The notes under the pieces are model-generated. The model saw nothing but the letters and a program-made list of their open reading frames with translations. It did not search any database and was not told the origin of the DNA. The translations under genes were made by a program, and so were the position numbers. Shown one piece after another: positions 53,847 through 62,526 of a stretch of 64,000 nucleotides of DNA. This DNA comes from Nesterenkonia sp. PF2B19 (GTDB lineage Bacteria; Actinomycetota; Actinomycetes; Actinomycetales; Micrococcaceae). Location of the stretch: assembly GCF_001758425.2 (NCBI RefSeq), contig NZ_MDSS02000011.1:1-64000 (forward strand). Direction: 5' to 3'. The first letter of the stretch is position 1; each line of letters opens with the position of its first letter.

Positions 53847-55535
53847 TCACGAACGGAGAGCCTGATGAAGAGCACTATCGGCCGCCTCGTCGTGAGTTGT
53901 GGAGCAGTGTTGGAGCTCCTCAATGAGTACGCGGGTGTTCTCGGAGTAGTCCACCGGGACATGGATGAGCTGCACTCCGCCCTGAGTAAATGCGTCTTCC
54001 AGGGCGGGGCCAAGCTGCGCAGCTTCGGTGACGTGGGTGCCGGTGGCGGCGTAGGCCCTTGCGTAGGCGACGAAGTCGGGGTTGCCGAAGGTCATGCCAT
54101 AGTCGGGGAACCCGTCGACAGTTTGTTTCCATCGGATCATGCCGTAGGCGTGGTCATCGAGGATCACGACCACGAGGTTGAGGCCGAGGCGGACGGCGGT
54201 TTCGAGTTCTTGGCTGTTCATCATGAACCCGCCATCGCCGCAGACGGCCATGACCCGACGACTCGGGTGCAGGAGTGCGGCGGTGATCGCCGAGGGCAGC
54301 CCGGCTCCCATGGTGGCCAGGGCGTTGTCGAGCAGGAGCGTGTTCGCGGTGGTGGTGCGGTAGTTGCGGGCGAACCAGATTTTGTACATGCCGTTATCGA
54401 GGGCGACGATGCCGTCATCGGGCATGACCTGGCGGACCTGGTGCACGATGCGTTGCGGGGTGAGCCGGTCCTCGGTGGCCCGGTCGGCGACCTTCGCGAG
54501 GATGCGCTCACGCAGCGGCAGCAGCGCTCCGGCGTGCGGTATGTGTCCGGCGAGTTGTTCGGTGAGGGCGTGCAGGGTGTGGTGGAGATCGCCTGTGACT
54601 TCGATGTGCGGGGTGTAGACCTCTTCGACGGTGGCTGGCTGGTAGTCGAGATGAACGACCCGTGGCCCGTCGGCTCGCATGGTGAACGGGGGCTTTTCGA
54701 CGGTGTCGTGGCCGATGGTGATGATCACGTCGGCCTGGTCGATGGCCTCGTGCAGGTAGTCGCCTTCGGTCAGGGCGGCGGTGCCCAGGTAGAGGTCGGT
54801 GCATCCGGAGACGGTGCCCTTGCCCATCTGGGTGGTGAAGAACGGAATCCGTGAGCGAGAGACGAAATCGGTCAGCGCCTGGGTGCATCGTGGTCGTGCT
54901 GCGGCAGCGCCGAGCATGATCAACGGACGCTTGGCTCCCGAGATCACCTCGACGGCCGTGTTGATCGCCTCGGTGCTGGCTGTGGGCAGGACGGGGTGAG
55001 CGGGTTTGATGAGGTCCAGGCGGGGTGTGGCGGTGGCGGCGATGTCTTCGGGAAGTTCCAGGTGCACCGGGCCGGGCCGTTCAGCCTGTGCGACGCGGAA
55101 GGCTTCGCGGACCAGGGTGGGGATCGTGCCGGGCGAGACGATCTGCTGGGTCATCTTGGTCAACGGTTTCATCGCCGCGATCGTGTCCACGATCTGGAAG
55201 CGTGCCTGCGCGGCGGTGAGGATGCCTTTCTGGCCAGTGATCATGACCATCGGCATCGCCCCGAGCAGCGCATAGGCCGCTCCGGTGGATAGGTTCAGGG
55301 CACCGGGGCCGAGCGTGGTCAGGCACACCCCTGGCCGGCCGGTGAGTCGCCCGTGGGTGGCCGCCATGAAGGCGGCTGCCTGCTCGTGACGGGTCAGAAT
55401 CAGTTTGATGTTGGAGCGGCGGATCGCGTCGAGCAGATCGAGGTTCTCTTCGCCGGGGAGTCCGAAGATGCGATCGACGCCTTCGTTCTCCAGTCCTGCG
55501 ACCAGCAGATCGGCTGCGGTGAAAGTGGTGGTCAT
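53847..55535 (-). CDS. Acetolactate synthase-like TPP enzyme
   Basis: 562-aa three-domain thiamine-diphosphate enzyme. The catalytic glutamate is in LTRHEQAAAFMAA, the central FAD/nucleotide-type domain follows (residues about 190-330), and the TPP/Mg motif is GDGGFMMNSQELETAV. The ending is typical of a biosynthetic/catabolic acetolactate synthase large subunit (IlvB/AlsS), with no regulatory subunit adjacent. It would join two pyruvates to 2-acetolactate; a related carboligase or oxalyl-type activity cannot be excluded. Its neighbours (CueP, MFS) do not suggest amino-acid synthesis. Confidence 0.85.
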   Translation of the reverse strand: MTTTFTAADLLVAGLENEGVDRIFGLPGEENLDLLDAIRRSNIKLILTRHEQAAAFMAATHGRLTGRPGVCLTTLGPGALNLSTGAAYALLGAMPMVMITGQKGILTAAQARFQIVDTIAAMKPLTKMTQQIVSPGTIPTLVREAFRVAQAERPGPVHLELPEDIAATATPRLDLIKPAHPVLPTASTEAINTAVEVISGAKRPLIMLGAAAARPRCTQALTDFVSRSRIPFFTTQMGKGTVSGCTDLYLGTAALTEGDYLHEAIDQADVIITIGHDTVEKPPFTMRADGPRVVHLDYQPATVEEVYTPHIEVTGDLHHTLHALTEQLAGHIPHAGALLPLRERILAKVADRATEDRLTPQRIVHQVRQVMPDDGIVALDNGMYKIWFARNYRTTTANTLLLDNALATMGAGLPSAITAALLHPSRRVMAVCGDGGFMMNSQELETAVRLGLNLVVVILDDHAYGMIRWKQTVDGFPDYGMTFGNPDFVAYARAYAATGTHVTEAAQLGPALEDAFTQGGVQLIHVPVDYSENTRVLIEELQHCSTTHDEAADSALHQALRS

Positions 55536-55569
55536 GATGGCGGTGGCCCTCCTTGTCTGCTCGAATCGG

Positions 55570-56178
55570 TCAGGTCAGCTGCAGGGTGGTGAGGCAGGTC
55601 GGGGCGTCCTCGGCGGTGGAGATCGGCACCGTGGCGGAGCGCTCACCCTGGGTGACGGTGAGGGTGGCTTTGATGTCACGGGGCAGCCAGAGCCCGGCGA
55701 AGCCGTTGTCGTAGGTGCGCACGGTCTCATCGACGAGCATCGCATCAGTCTCGTCGGTGACGGTGATGTCGATCTCCTCGTTGGCCAGTTCTCCCAGGCA
55801 GGTGGTGAGGCTGTGGAAGTGGCAGTCGTGGGTGTGCTCGATGAACGGGGCGAAGGAGAGGTAGAACTCGTCCTCTGGCAGCGGGACGGTGGTCTCGTTG
55901 CCACTGGTGTCGTAGAGCACGAGCGTCTCAGGTTCGACCGAGGCGATCAGGTGCTCCGGCCGGTCCGCGACCGGCATCGCATCGAAGTACTCGGTGATCT
56001 CTCGCCCGTCGAGACCATCGAGGTTATATTCGGCAAGCCAGGTCTCGCTCGCATCCGGGATGGCCGATTTGGTTTCGGTGTCGCTTTCTTCGGATGCGGT
56101 GGAGCAGCCTGACGCGAACAGCGCCAGTGTCAGGGCGAGGGTGATCGCGGTTGCGGTGTGTGGTCTGGGGTGGGGCAT
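55570..56178 (-). CDS. cueP: CueP-family periplasmic copper-binding lipoprotein
   Basis: 202 aa. A lipoprotein signal peptide (LALTLALFASGCSTAS) puts Cys25 as the lipid anchor. The mature part has the CueP motif HDCHFHSLTTCLGEL and the strand pattern VRTYDNGFAGLWLPRD. CueP in Salmonella is a periplasmic copper reservoir. GGAGAACG lies before the ATG at 56178. It sits between the MFS and the acetolactate synthase-like genes, about 4.5 kb from the copper efflux genes at the right edge. Confidence 0.85.
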   Translation of the reverse strand: MPHPRPHTATAITLALTLALFASGCSTASEESDTETKSAIPDASETWLAEYNLDGLDGREITEYFDAMPVADRPEHLIASVEPETLVLYDTSGNETTVPLPEDEFYLSFAPFIEHTHDCHFHSLTTCLGELANEEIDITVTDETDAMLVDETVRTYDNGFAGLWLPRDIKATLTVTQGERSATVPISTAEDAPTCLTTLQLT

Positions 56179-56252
56179 CGTTCTCCATGGGGTCGAAGTT
56201 CCTGGGGCAGTGCCTCCAGTTTGGTGTGCGGTTACGTGCCACCACGGTGTGG

Positions 56253-57563
56253 TCAGACGGAGCGTGCACAGGAGCATTGGGTTGCAGTGAGGGTGGCTTC
56301 TTGGGCGACGGCCTCTTTCTTGAGGGGGCGGTCAATGCCGCCTGGGGGTGGCGGTGATGCGGGTGCTTGTTGGGTGGTGGCTGGCCAGAGCAGGACGGCG
56401 CCTACGGAGCCGGTGACGGCGAGAGCTGCTAGGAGGGACCATGCCCAGGTGAATCCGGCTGCGGTGCCAACCCAACCGCCGATCGGGTAGGTCAGTAGCC
56501 AGGCCATGTGGGAGAGAGAGAACTGGGCGGCGAATGCCGCGGGTAGTTCGGAGGGACGTACCGCGGAGCGGATGACGCGACCGGTGGGGGTGACGATCAA
56601 TGCCATGCCGGCGCCGATGATGACCCAGATTGCGATCGTGGCCGCCCACGAGACAACAGCGGCCCCGGTCATGGCCACGGCCGCCAGCACGCCGATCAGG
56701 AGCACGATCGCGCCGATCATCATCACTTTCCGGTCGGCGACGCGGTCCAGGATCCAGGGCAGCGCGAGTGCGACCAGGAGGGTCCCGCCTCCGGAGGCGG
56801 CCAGTGCCCACGCCACATCGGACTGGGTGCCAGCCAGGGTGTCGCGAACGTGGTTGACGGTGTTGACCACGACGATGGAGCCGGCCGAGGCGACGACCAG
56901 GTTCAGGGCCATCACGCCGCGCAGGGATGTGGTCGAGGTGAAGGTACGGATCCCGGAGGAGACGCGCGCCCATGGCCCGGCGTGGTCGCTGGGTCGCGCG
57001 TTGGGGATGCGGGTGGCCAGGACGAGCATCGCGGAGATCACGAATCCGACGGAGGTGGCGATGAACAGCCAGTTGAAGGTCATGAAGGTCAGGGCGATGG
57101 CGGCCAGGACGGGGCTGAGTAGGGTCTCCATGGTGTAGGCGACCTGGGATGCCGACAACGCTCGGGTGTAGTCGCTCTCTTTGGTGACAATGTCGGGGAT
57201 GGTGGCTTGGAAGGTGGGCGTGAACGCGGCCGATGAGGCCTGCAGGATGCCGATGAGCAGGTAGATGTGCCACACCTCGGTGACGAACGGCAAAGCGAGG
57301 ACCACCAGCGCGCGGGCGACATCGAGCAGGACCAGGAACAGACGTCGGGGCAGGCGGTCGGCGTAGGCAGCCGCCAGGGGTGCAATGAGTACGTACATGA
57401 CCATCTTGATGGTCAGGGCCGTGCCCAGAACGGCACCAGCGTTCTGGCCGGCAAGATCGTAGGCGAGCAGGCCGAGGGCGACGGTGACCAGGCCGGTGCC
57501 GAACAGCGCGATGACTTGGGCGCTGAACAGGCGACGGTAGTCGCGGATGGCGAAGAGGCCCAT
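56253..57563 (-). CDS. MFS transporter (MFS_3/enterobactin-exporter-like)
   Basis: 436-aa permease of about 12 hydrophobic segments starting MGLFAIRDYRRLFSAQVIA, with the loop motif AYADRLPRRLF between helices 2 and 3. The C-terminal tail is Cys/Arg containing (TQCSCARSV). Substrates of close relatives include macrolides and siderophores, but this one is unknown. An N-terminal copy of a paralogue is at 53520-53807, so the cluster once held two such genes. Confidence 0.9.
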   Translation of the reverse strand: MGLFAIRDYRRLFSAQVIALFGTGLVTVALGLLAYDLAGQNAGAVLGTALTIKMVMYVLIAPLAAAYADRLPRRLFLVLLDVARALVVLALPFVTEVWHIYLLIGILQASSAAFTPTFQATIPDIVTKESDYTRALSASQVAYTMETLLSPVLAAIALTFMTFNWLFIATSVGFVISAMLVLATRIPNARPSDHAGPWARVSSGIRTFTSTTSLRGVMALNLVVASAGSIVVVNTVNHVRDTLAGTQSDVAWALAASGGGTLLVALALPWILDRVADRKVMMIGAIVLLIGVLAAVAMTGAAVVSWAATIAIWVIIGAGMALIVTPTGRVIRSAVRPSELPAAFAAQFSLSHMAWLLTYPIGGWVGTAAGFTWAWSLLAALAVTGSVGAVLLWPATTQQAPASPPPPGGIDRPLKKEAVAQEATLTATQCSCARSV

Positions 57564-57692
57564 CTGGTATGCGTTTCCTTCTATCGTGGTGTGGGAGCTC
57601 TGGCGTGCCGAACCGGGCCGTGTCCTGGAGCTGGGCGGGTTTTGTCTACCGCGTTCGTCTGTCTCGGTCCTGCCTGGTCCTGTTGCGGGGGT

Positions 57693-58871
57693 CTAGTTCT
57701 GGGTGTGTTGGTGGTGCAGGCGCGGTGCCCACTGGTGGATGAGTGCGACGGCGTCGAGGCCGGTGGCCGCGACCGGTACTCCGGCATGTTCGTGGAGTAC
57801 CACTGGTGGATCATCGGAGATCAGTCGTGCGGTGCTGCCGGGGGTCGGGTGTCCGGCTCCGGCGAGGATGTGTCCGTGGATGCTGGAGGTGAACGTCGAG
57901 ACCGGCCGGTAAGCACCGGGATCGTCACCGAGACCGTGGTCGTACAGCAGCGTGTGCGCGGCGTGGGCTCCTTGGGCTGTGGCGTCATCCCAGTGATCGA
58001 TGCGATACGCGCCGAGTTCTGGATGCTCATGGATGGCGACACCGCCGCCGGCGTAGATGCGCTGATCTGGTTCCTGCCGTAGTCGAAGCCGGTCATCGAC
58101 CGGGATGCCATCGGGGCCGTTCCATGGTGAGGGGGCTGCTGGGAGGGTGCCGTGGGCGATGATCGCGAGATCACCCTCGACTCCGTCCCCGCCGTCGAGG
58201 ACGATGCTGATGTGGTCGGGGTGGGTGCGCACTGCCTGGATGGTGCGACCCAGGTAGGTCGACCCGCGTGCCTGGTGCAGGTCCAGGAGTTTCTTGGCGA
58301 TGTGCTCCCCGAATACCGAGGCGCCTGGCAGGGTGGACCGGCTGATCAGGGCAACGTCGTGTCCAGCGGTGCTCAGCAGTGAGGAGGTCTCTGCGGCAAG
58401 CACCCCAGCGCCGAGAATCAGCACCCGTGCCGAGCTGGGAAGTGCCGCGAGCCGGTCGCGGATACCGGTGGCATCGGTCAGCGAATGCAAGGTGGTGAGC
58501 CTGCCGGTGGCCAGGGCGTCGTCCCGGCCAAGGACATCTTCTCCCAGGGTACGGGGCCGGCTGCCGGTGGCGATGATGATCCCGTCATAGGTGCGACTCT
58601 GACCAGAGGCAAGATGCACCTGGCGTGCACGGGGGTCGATGCTGCGCACGGTGTCGGCTACCAGAGCCGCCCCGGTCTCTGGTAGAGCCGTCTGTTGGGG
58701 GGTGAGTAGGCCGATCGCAACACCCTTGTTGACCAGCGTGCGGTTGAACGGCTGTTCCCCGGTACGGGCGAACACATCGGTCTGAACCTCTGGCGAGACA
58801 GCCTGCAGGGTTTTCGCGGCCGCGACCCCGGCTGCTCCTGCGCCGAGGATGCCGATGCGGACCGGGCTCAT
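57693..58871 (-). CDS. FAD-dependent pyridine nucleotide-disulfide-type oxidoreductase
   Basis: 392 aa. The FAD fold is RIGILGAGAAGVAAAKTL, the second dinucleotide fold VLILGAGVLAAETSSLL, and the flavin-contact segment YAGGGVAIHEHP with GAYRIDHWDDA resembles ferredoxin/rubredoxin reductases. It probably oxidises NAD(P)H for an electron carrier; no ferredoxin gene is adjacent. The start overlaps the TetR stop by 4 nt (ATGA), so it is probably under the TetR-like regulator. Confidence 0.88.
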   Translation of the reverse strand: MSPVRIGILGAGAAGVAAAKTLQAVSPEVQTDVFARTGEQPFNRTLVNKGVAIGLLTPQQTALPETGAALVADTVRSIDPRARQVHLASGQSRTYDGIIIATGSRPRTLGEDVLGRDDALATGRLTTLHSLTDATGIRDRLAALPSSARVLILGAGVLAAETSSLLSTAGHDVALISRSTLPGASVFGEHIAKKLLDLHQARGSTYLGRTIQAVRTHPDHISIVLDGGDGVEGDLAIIAHGTLPAAPSPWNGPDGIPVDDRLRLRQEPDQRIYAGGGVAIHEHPELGAYRIDHWDDATAQGAHAAHTLLYDHGLGDDPGAYRPVSTFTSSIHGHILAGAGHPTPGSTARLISDDPPVVLHEHAGVPVAATGLDAVALIHQWAPRLHHQHTQN

Positions 58872-59530
58872 CGCCCTTGCTCCGAATGGGCGTTATGAGT
58901 GAAGGCTGGCAGCAGGATCGCGTCGATGAACCACGGCGCGTCGTCGGGATCGAGCTTGCCGGTGCGGACTTCCTCAGCGGCCCCGTTGAGAACCACGTGG
59001 GTGGTGGTCAGCAGCCAGCTCACCGGCAGATCGGAGCGGAACGCGCCTTCGGCCTGGCCGTGTTCGAGCAGACCGCGCATGCGAGCCTCAGCCTTCTCGT
59101 GCAACTCGCGAATGCGGGCAGGGGAGAGTTCCTTCTGGGCTGCGGCAAGTACCGCTCGTGACTGGTCTACGAACACCCAGCTGGAGGCCACCAGCCGCTG
59201 AAAAGCATCTCGTGCATCGCCATCGAGTGAGATTTCGCTCAAGACATCCTCGGCGCGTTCGAGACTCTCCAGGAGGGCGGCATCGATGAGTTCGGGTCGG
59301 GTGCGGAAGTGCCCGTAGAGCGTCTGACGGCCCACACCGGCCTCGGCAGCGATATCGGCTACCGACGCATCGGGGTTCTTCCGGATCGCGGTGACCGCAC
59401 CTGCCAGGATCTTGGCCCGGTTGCGCAGGGCATCGGCACGCTGGTTCGCCGCGCCCCGACTCCCAGTACCAGAGCTGCCAGACCCAGTGCTCGGCCGGTC
59501 ACGTGTGGCAGTGGCCTTCTTGGTCGCCAT
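58868..59530 (-). CDS. TetR-family transcriptional regulator
   Basis: 220 aa. A low-complexity basic/Ser-Gly N-terminal tail of about 35 residues precedes the helix-turn-helix (VADIAAEAGVGRQTLYGHF) and an effector domain. GGTGGAG lies before the ATG at 59530. It is divergent from the DHA2-type MFS gene, with the dyad ACTCGC-N12-GCGAGT between them. It probably represses that pump and its own operon with the FAD oxidoreductase. Confidence 0.92.
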   Translation of the reverse strand: MATKKATATRDRPSTGSGSSGTGSRGAANQRADALRNRAKILAGAVTAIRKNPDASVADIAAEAGVGRQTLYGHFRTRPELIDAALLESLERAEDVLSEISLDGDARDAFQRLVASSWVFVDQSRAVLAAAQKELSPARIRELHEKAEARMRGLLEHGQAEGAFRSDLPVSWLLTTTHVVLNGAAEEVRTGKLDPDDAPWFIDAILLPAFTHNAHSEQGR

Positions 59531-59588
59531 CACTCCACCTTTCATCTCAGACGGGAATGTATGAGATAGTGTAGCTGTTACAAGTCGT

Positions 59589-59612
59589 ACTCGCATGTAG
59601 GAGTTTGCGAGT
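59589..59612. promoter_or_regulatory. Candidate TetR operator
   Basis: ACTCGC (59589-59594) and GCGAGT (59607-59612) form a perfect inverted pair with 12 nt between, in the 130-nt region before the pump leader. The stretch at 59582-59606 (AAGTCGTAC...AGGAGTT) recurs at 61294-61318 before copZ with 21 of 25 positions identical. Confidence 0.5.
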
Positions 59613-59662
59613 GGGTGGCCGCCAGGTCACTGCAGACGCCGCTACAGGAAGGAGCACACGCT

Positions 59663-59707
59663 ATGAGAACGATCACTGCGACACACGGAGGAGGTGACCG
59701 GCCATGA
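59663..59707 (+). CDS. 14-codon leader frame overlapping the MFS start
   Basis: ATG at 59663, preceded by GGAAGGAG, opens a frame MRTITATHGGGDRP whose TGA overlaps the pump start codon (ATGA at 59704-59707). The pump's own Shine-Dalgarno (GGAGGAGG) lies inside it. This suggests translational coupling of pump expression to the leader. Whether the peptide has a role is unknown. Confidence 0.45.
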   Translation: MRTITATHGGGDRP

Positions 59708-61263
59708 ACCAGACCGCTAACGCGCCAGCCCCCAAGGCGGGGGCGAAGCAGTGGTGGGGGCTAGCCGTGTTGGTCACCCCCTCGACGCTGCTGTTCATGA
59801 TGCTCACCATTCTGTTCCTGGCCGCGCCGAACATGGCTGCCGACCTGAACCCGTCGAGCACGCAGCTGCTGTGGATTCTGGACATCTACGGCTTCGTCAT
59901 GGCCGGGTTCCTGGTGGCAATGGGCGTCCTAGGCGACCGGATCGGCAAGCGGCTGCTGATGGTCATTGGGGCAGTCCTCTTCGCAGGCGTCTCGATCGCC
60001 GCGGCGTTGACGATGAGCGCGGAGTTGATGATCGTTTGGCGGGCGATTCTGGGTCTTGCTGCGGCCATGATGATCCCGGCCACCCTGGGGCTGATCTTCG
60101 TGCTCTTCGCTGATGCCAAGCAGCGCGGTGTGGCCATCGGCGTGTGGGCCGGCGGCATCTCCGCCGGTGTCGCGCTCGGCCCGCTGCTCTCGGGCCTGCT
60201 GCTGGAGGGCTTCGGCTGGCAGGCCACCTTCCTGGTCGCGGTGCCGATCATGGCCCTGGTCGTCATCGGCGCCCCGCTGCTGCTGCCCGAGCACAAGGAC
60301 CCGACCGCGAAGATCGACCTGTTCAGCGCCCTGCTGCTGGTCGGCGGACTGCTGGCGATCATCTACGGCATCAAGCGCTTCGCCGCCCAGGAGCCGGCCG
60401 GCCCCTCGATCGCCCTGCTGGTCGCCGGCGCGCTGGTCGGGCTCTGGTTCGTCATCCGCCAGCTGCGGGCCGAGAAACCCCTGCTGGATGTGCGGCTGTT
60501 CGCCAACCGCACCGTCTCCGGGGCGCTGGCAGTGTTCCTGCTCTCGGCAGCGGCACTGGGTGGGGTGTACTCGCTGTTCACCCAGTACCTCCAACAGGTC
60601 CAGGAACTCTCGCCCCTGCAAGCCGGCTTGTCAATCCTCCCTGCGGCGGCGGTGCTGATCGTGGTCTCCACGCTCTCGCCGGTCTTCGCCCGGAAGTTCC
60701 GTCCCGGCAATGTGATCGCGATCGGCCTGCTCACCCAGGTGGTCGGCTACATCCTGTTCACCCAGCTCGACGCCGGCACCGGCCTTGCGCTGGTGATCGC
60801 ATCCTTCGTGATCACCTACCCCGGTGTCGCCCCGTCCATGGCGCTGACCACCGATCTGGTCGTCAGCTCTGTGCCGCCGGAGAAGGCAGGCGGCGCCTCG
60901 GGGCTGGCGACCACCGCGAACGATCTGGGCATCTCCCTGGGTGTCGCAGTCATCGGCAGTGTGGGGATCGCCGCCTACCGGAACCAGATCGGCGGGCTGC
61001 TGCCCGACGGGCTGCCGGCCGACGCTTCGACGGCGGCATCGGACAGCGTCGACGGCGCGATGGCCACCGCACCAGGCCTGGACCCAGCCCTGGGCGAACA
61101 GGTCATCAGTGCCGCACAGGAGGCCTTCACTGGCGGGCTGAACACCGCCGCGATCGTCTCGGCCGTCATCGCCGCGCTGGCGGCGATCATCGCCGCCACT
61201 CGCCTGCGTCACGTTCGCCCCACCGGCGAGGCGCAGGAGGCAGAGCAGACCACCGCCAGTTGA
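59704..61263 (+). CDS. MFS drug:H+ antiporter, DHA2 (14-helix) family
   Basis: 519-aa EmrB/QacA-type exporter with about 14 hydrophobic segments. Motif A-like GVLGDRIGKRLLMVIGA lies between helices 2 and 3, and motif C-like GISAGVALGPLLSGLLLE in helix 5. Such pumps export cationic dyes, quaternary ammonium compounds or antibiotics. The TetR-type regulator is divergent. It ends 2 nt before the copper operator dyad. Confidence 0.93.
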   Translation: MNQTANAPAPKAGAKQWWGLAVLVTPSTLLFMMLTILFLAAPNMAADLNPSSTQLLWILDIYGFVMAGFLVAMGVLGDRIGKRLLMVIGAVLFAGVSIAAALTMSAELMIVWRAILGLAAAMMIPATLGLIFVLFADAKQRGVAIGVWAGGISAGVALGPLLSGLLLEGFGWQATFLVAVPIMALVVIGAPLLLPEHKDPTAKIDLFSALLLVGGLLAIIYGIKRFAAQEPAGPSIALLVAGALVGLWFVIRQLRAEKPLLDVRLFANRTVSGALAVFLLSAAALGGVYSLFTQYLQQVQELSPLQAGLSILPAAAVLIVVSTLSPVFARKFRPGNVIAIGLLTQVVGYILFTQLDAGTGLALVIASFVITYPGVAPSMALTTDLVVSSVPPEKAGGASGLATTANDLGISLGVAVIGSVGIAAYRNQIGGLLPDGLPADASTAASDSVDGAMATAPGLDPALGEQVISAAQEAFTGGLNTAAIVSAVIAALAAIIAATRLRHVRPTGEAQEAEQTTAS

Positions 61264-61264
61264 T

Positions 61265-61285
61265 CTATACCCATAGGGGGTATAG
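61265..61285. promoter_or_regulatory. CsoR-type copper operator upstream of copZ
   Basis: CTATACCC-ATAGG-GGGTATAG is a perfect 8-5-8 inverted repeat matching the G/C-tract dyads bound by the Cu(I) sensor CsoR. It lies 40 nt before the copZ start. No csoR gene is present in the window; it may lie beyond the right edge. Confidence 0.85.
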
Positions 61286-61324
61286 GCTTAAGTAAGTCGT
61301 ACACGAATGGAGGAGTTAGAGATC

Positions 61325-61537
61325 ATGGCAACCACGACTGAGTACCAGGTAACCGGCATGAGCTGCGGGCACTGCGAGGGTGCGATCCGCAGCGAGGTCT
61401 CCGAGATCGACGGGGTGAGCGGCGTAGAGGTCAGCGCCCAGACCGGGCACCTGGCCGTCACTGCCGAGTCGGCCGTCGATGATGCTGCGGTGATCGCCGC
61501 GGTTGATGAGGCCGGCTACACCGCCGTTAGGAGCTGA
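61325..61537 (+). CDS. copZ: Copper chaperone CopZ (HMA domain)
   Basis: 70-aa heavy-metal-associated domain with the metal-binding motif GMSCGHCEGAI and the ending AAVDEAGYTAV. It carries Cu(I) to the CopA ATPase. GGAGGAG lies 9 nt before the ATG at 61325, so the earlier ATG at 61307 is unlikely. It is the first gene after the CsoR-type operator, with the next gene 2 nt downstream. Confidence 0.95.
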   Translation: MATTTEYQVTGMSCGHCEGAIRSEVSEIDGVSGVEVSAQTGHLAVTAESAVDDAAVIAAVDEAGYTAVRS

Positions 61538-61539
61538 AC

Positions 61540-62526
61540 ATGAAGGCTCCTGCACGGCTGGGCCTGTACGGGCTGATCCTCGTGGCCGTGTTCGCCGTGG
61601 CCGGATTCACGGCGAACACGGTCGTCCCCGAGGCAACCGTGCAGGCCTGGACAGAAGAGACCCCAGAAGACCATCACGGAACAGAAGAACACGACGAAGG
61701 AGATGAGATGAACGGCGGGCGGGCTGACGAGCACAGCGGCCATGAGGCCGATGCGGCCTCCCTGGGTCTCGGCCTGGCCCAGGACGGCTACCAGCTCAGC
61801 GAGGTGAGTGCCCCCGCCGGAACCGGTGACGAGGGTGAGCTGACGTTCGCCGTTCGAGGCTCCGACGGGCACCCGGTGACCGACTTCGAACTCGATCACG
61901 AACAGGAGATGCACCTGATCGCCGTCCGGGCTGACGGGCAGCACTTCGCCCACGTCCACCCCGAACGCGACGAGGGCGGCACCTGGTCGATCCCGTGGCA
62001 GTGGGAGGCGGCCGGCACGTACCGGGTCTTCGCGGACTTCGTGCCCGCTGAAACCGGGGAGGGCCTGACCCTGTCGACCACGGTGCAGATCGACGGCGAC
62101 TATGAGTCGGTTCCGGCTGAGCCTGCCGCGGAGACCTCGGTCAACGGGTTCGACGTCGCAGTCGAGGGTGACCTCGTCGCCGGTGAGGCATCCGAGCTGA
62201 CGATGACTGTCACCCGCGAGGGCGAAGCGGTCACTGAGCTGGAGCCCTACCTGGGGGCGTTCGGTCACCTGGTCGCTCTGCGTGACGGGGACCTGGCCTA
62301 TCTGCACGTCCACCCCCACGGGGATGCCCCCGAGTCGGGCGAGACGTCAGGTCCGGAGATCGTCTTCGAGGCCACCGCCCCGACTGAGGGCCGGTACCTG
62401 CTCTACTTGGACTTCCAGGTCGACGGGCAGGTGCATACCGCCCCGCTGGTGATCGACACCGCCAGCAGCACTGACTCTGGCGAGGGTCAGGACGGCAACG
62501 ATGAAGGAGAGAACCATGACCACTGA
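61540..62526 (+). CDS. Exported His-rich protein of the copper operon
   Basis: 328 aa with an N-terminal membrane anchor or signal ([18 protein letters not shown]) and a His/Glu-rich linker ([17 protein letters not shown]). Two related beta domains each carry an HxxxVR(x)n-HVHP motif: [18 protein letters not shown] and [18 protein letters not shown]. The tail is again His/Asp-rich (NHDH). It most likely binds or buffers copper outside the membrane. It starts 2 nt after copZ and overlaps copA by 11 nt, so the three genes form one operon. Similar proteins occur in actinobacterial copper loci; none is named to my knowledge. Confidence 0.8.
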   Translation: MKAPARLGLYGLILVAVFAVAGFTANTVVPEATVQAWTEETPEDHHGTEEHDEGDEMNGGRADEHSGHEADAASLGLGLAQDGYQLSEVSAPAGTGDEGELTFAVRGSDGHPVTDFELDHEQEMHLIAVRADGQHFAHVHPERDEGGTWSIPWQWEAAGTYRVFADFVPAETGEGLTLSTTVQIDGDYESVPAEPAAETSVNGFDVAVEGDLVAGEASELTMTVTREGEAVTELEPYLGAFGHLVALRDGDLAYLHVHPHGDAPESGETSGPEIVFEATAPTEGRYLLYLDFQVDGQVHTAPLVIDTASSTDSGEGQDGNDEGENHDH

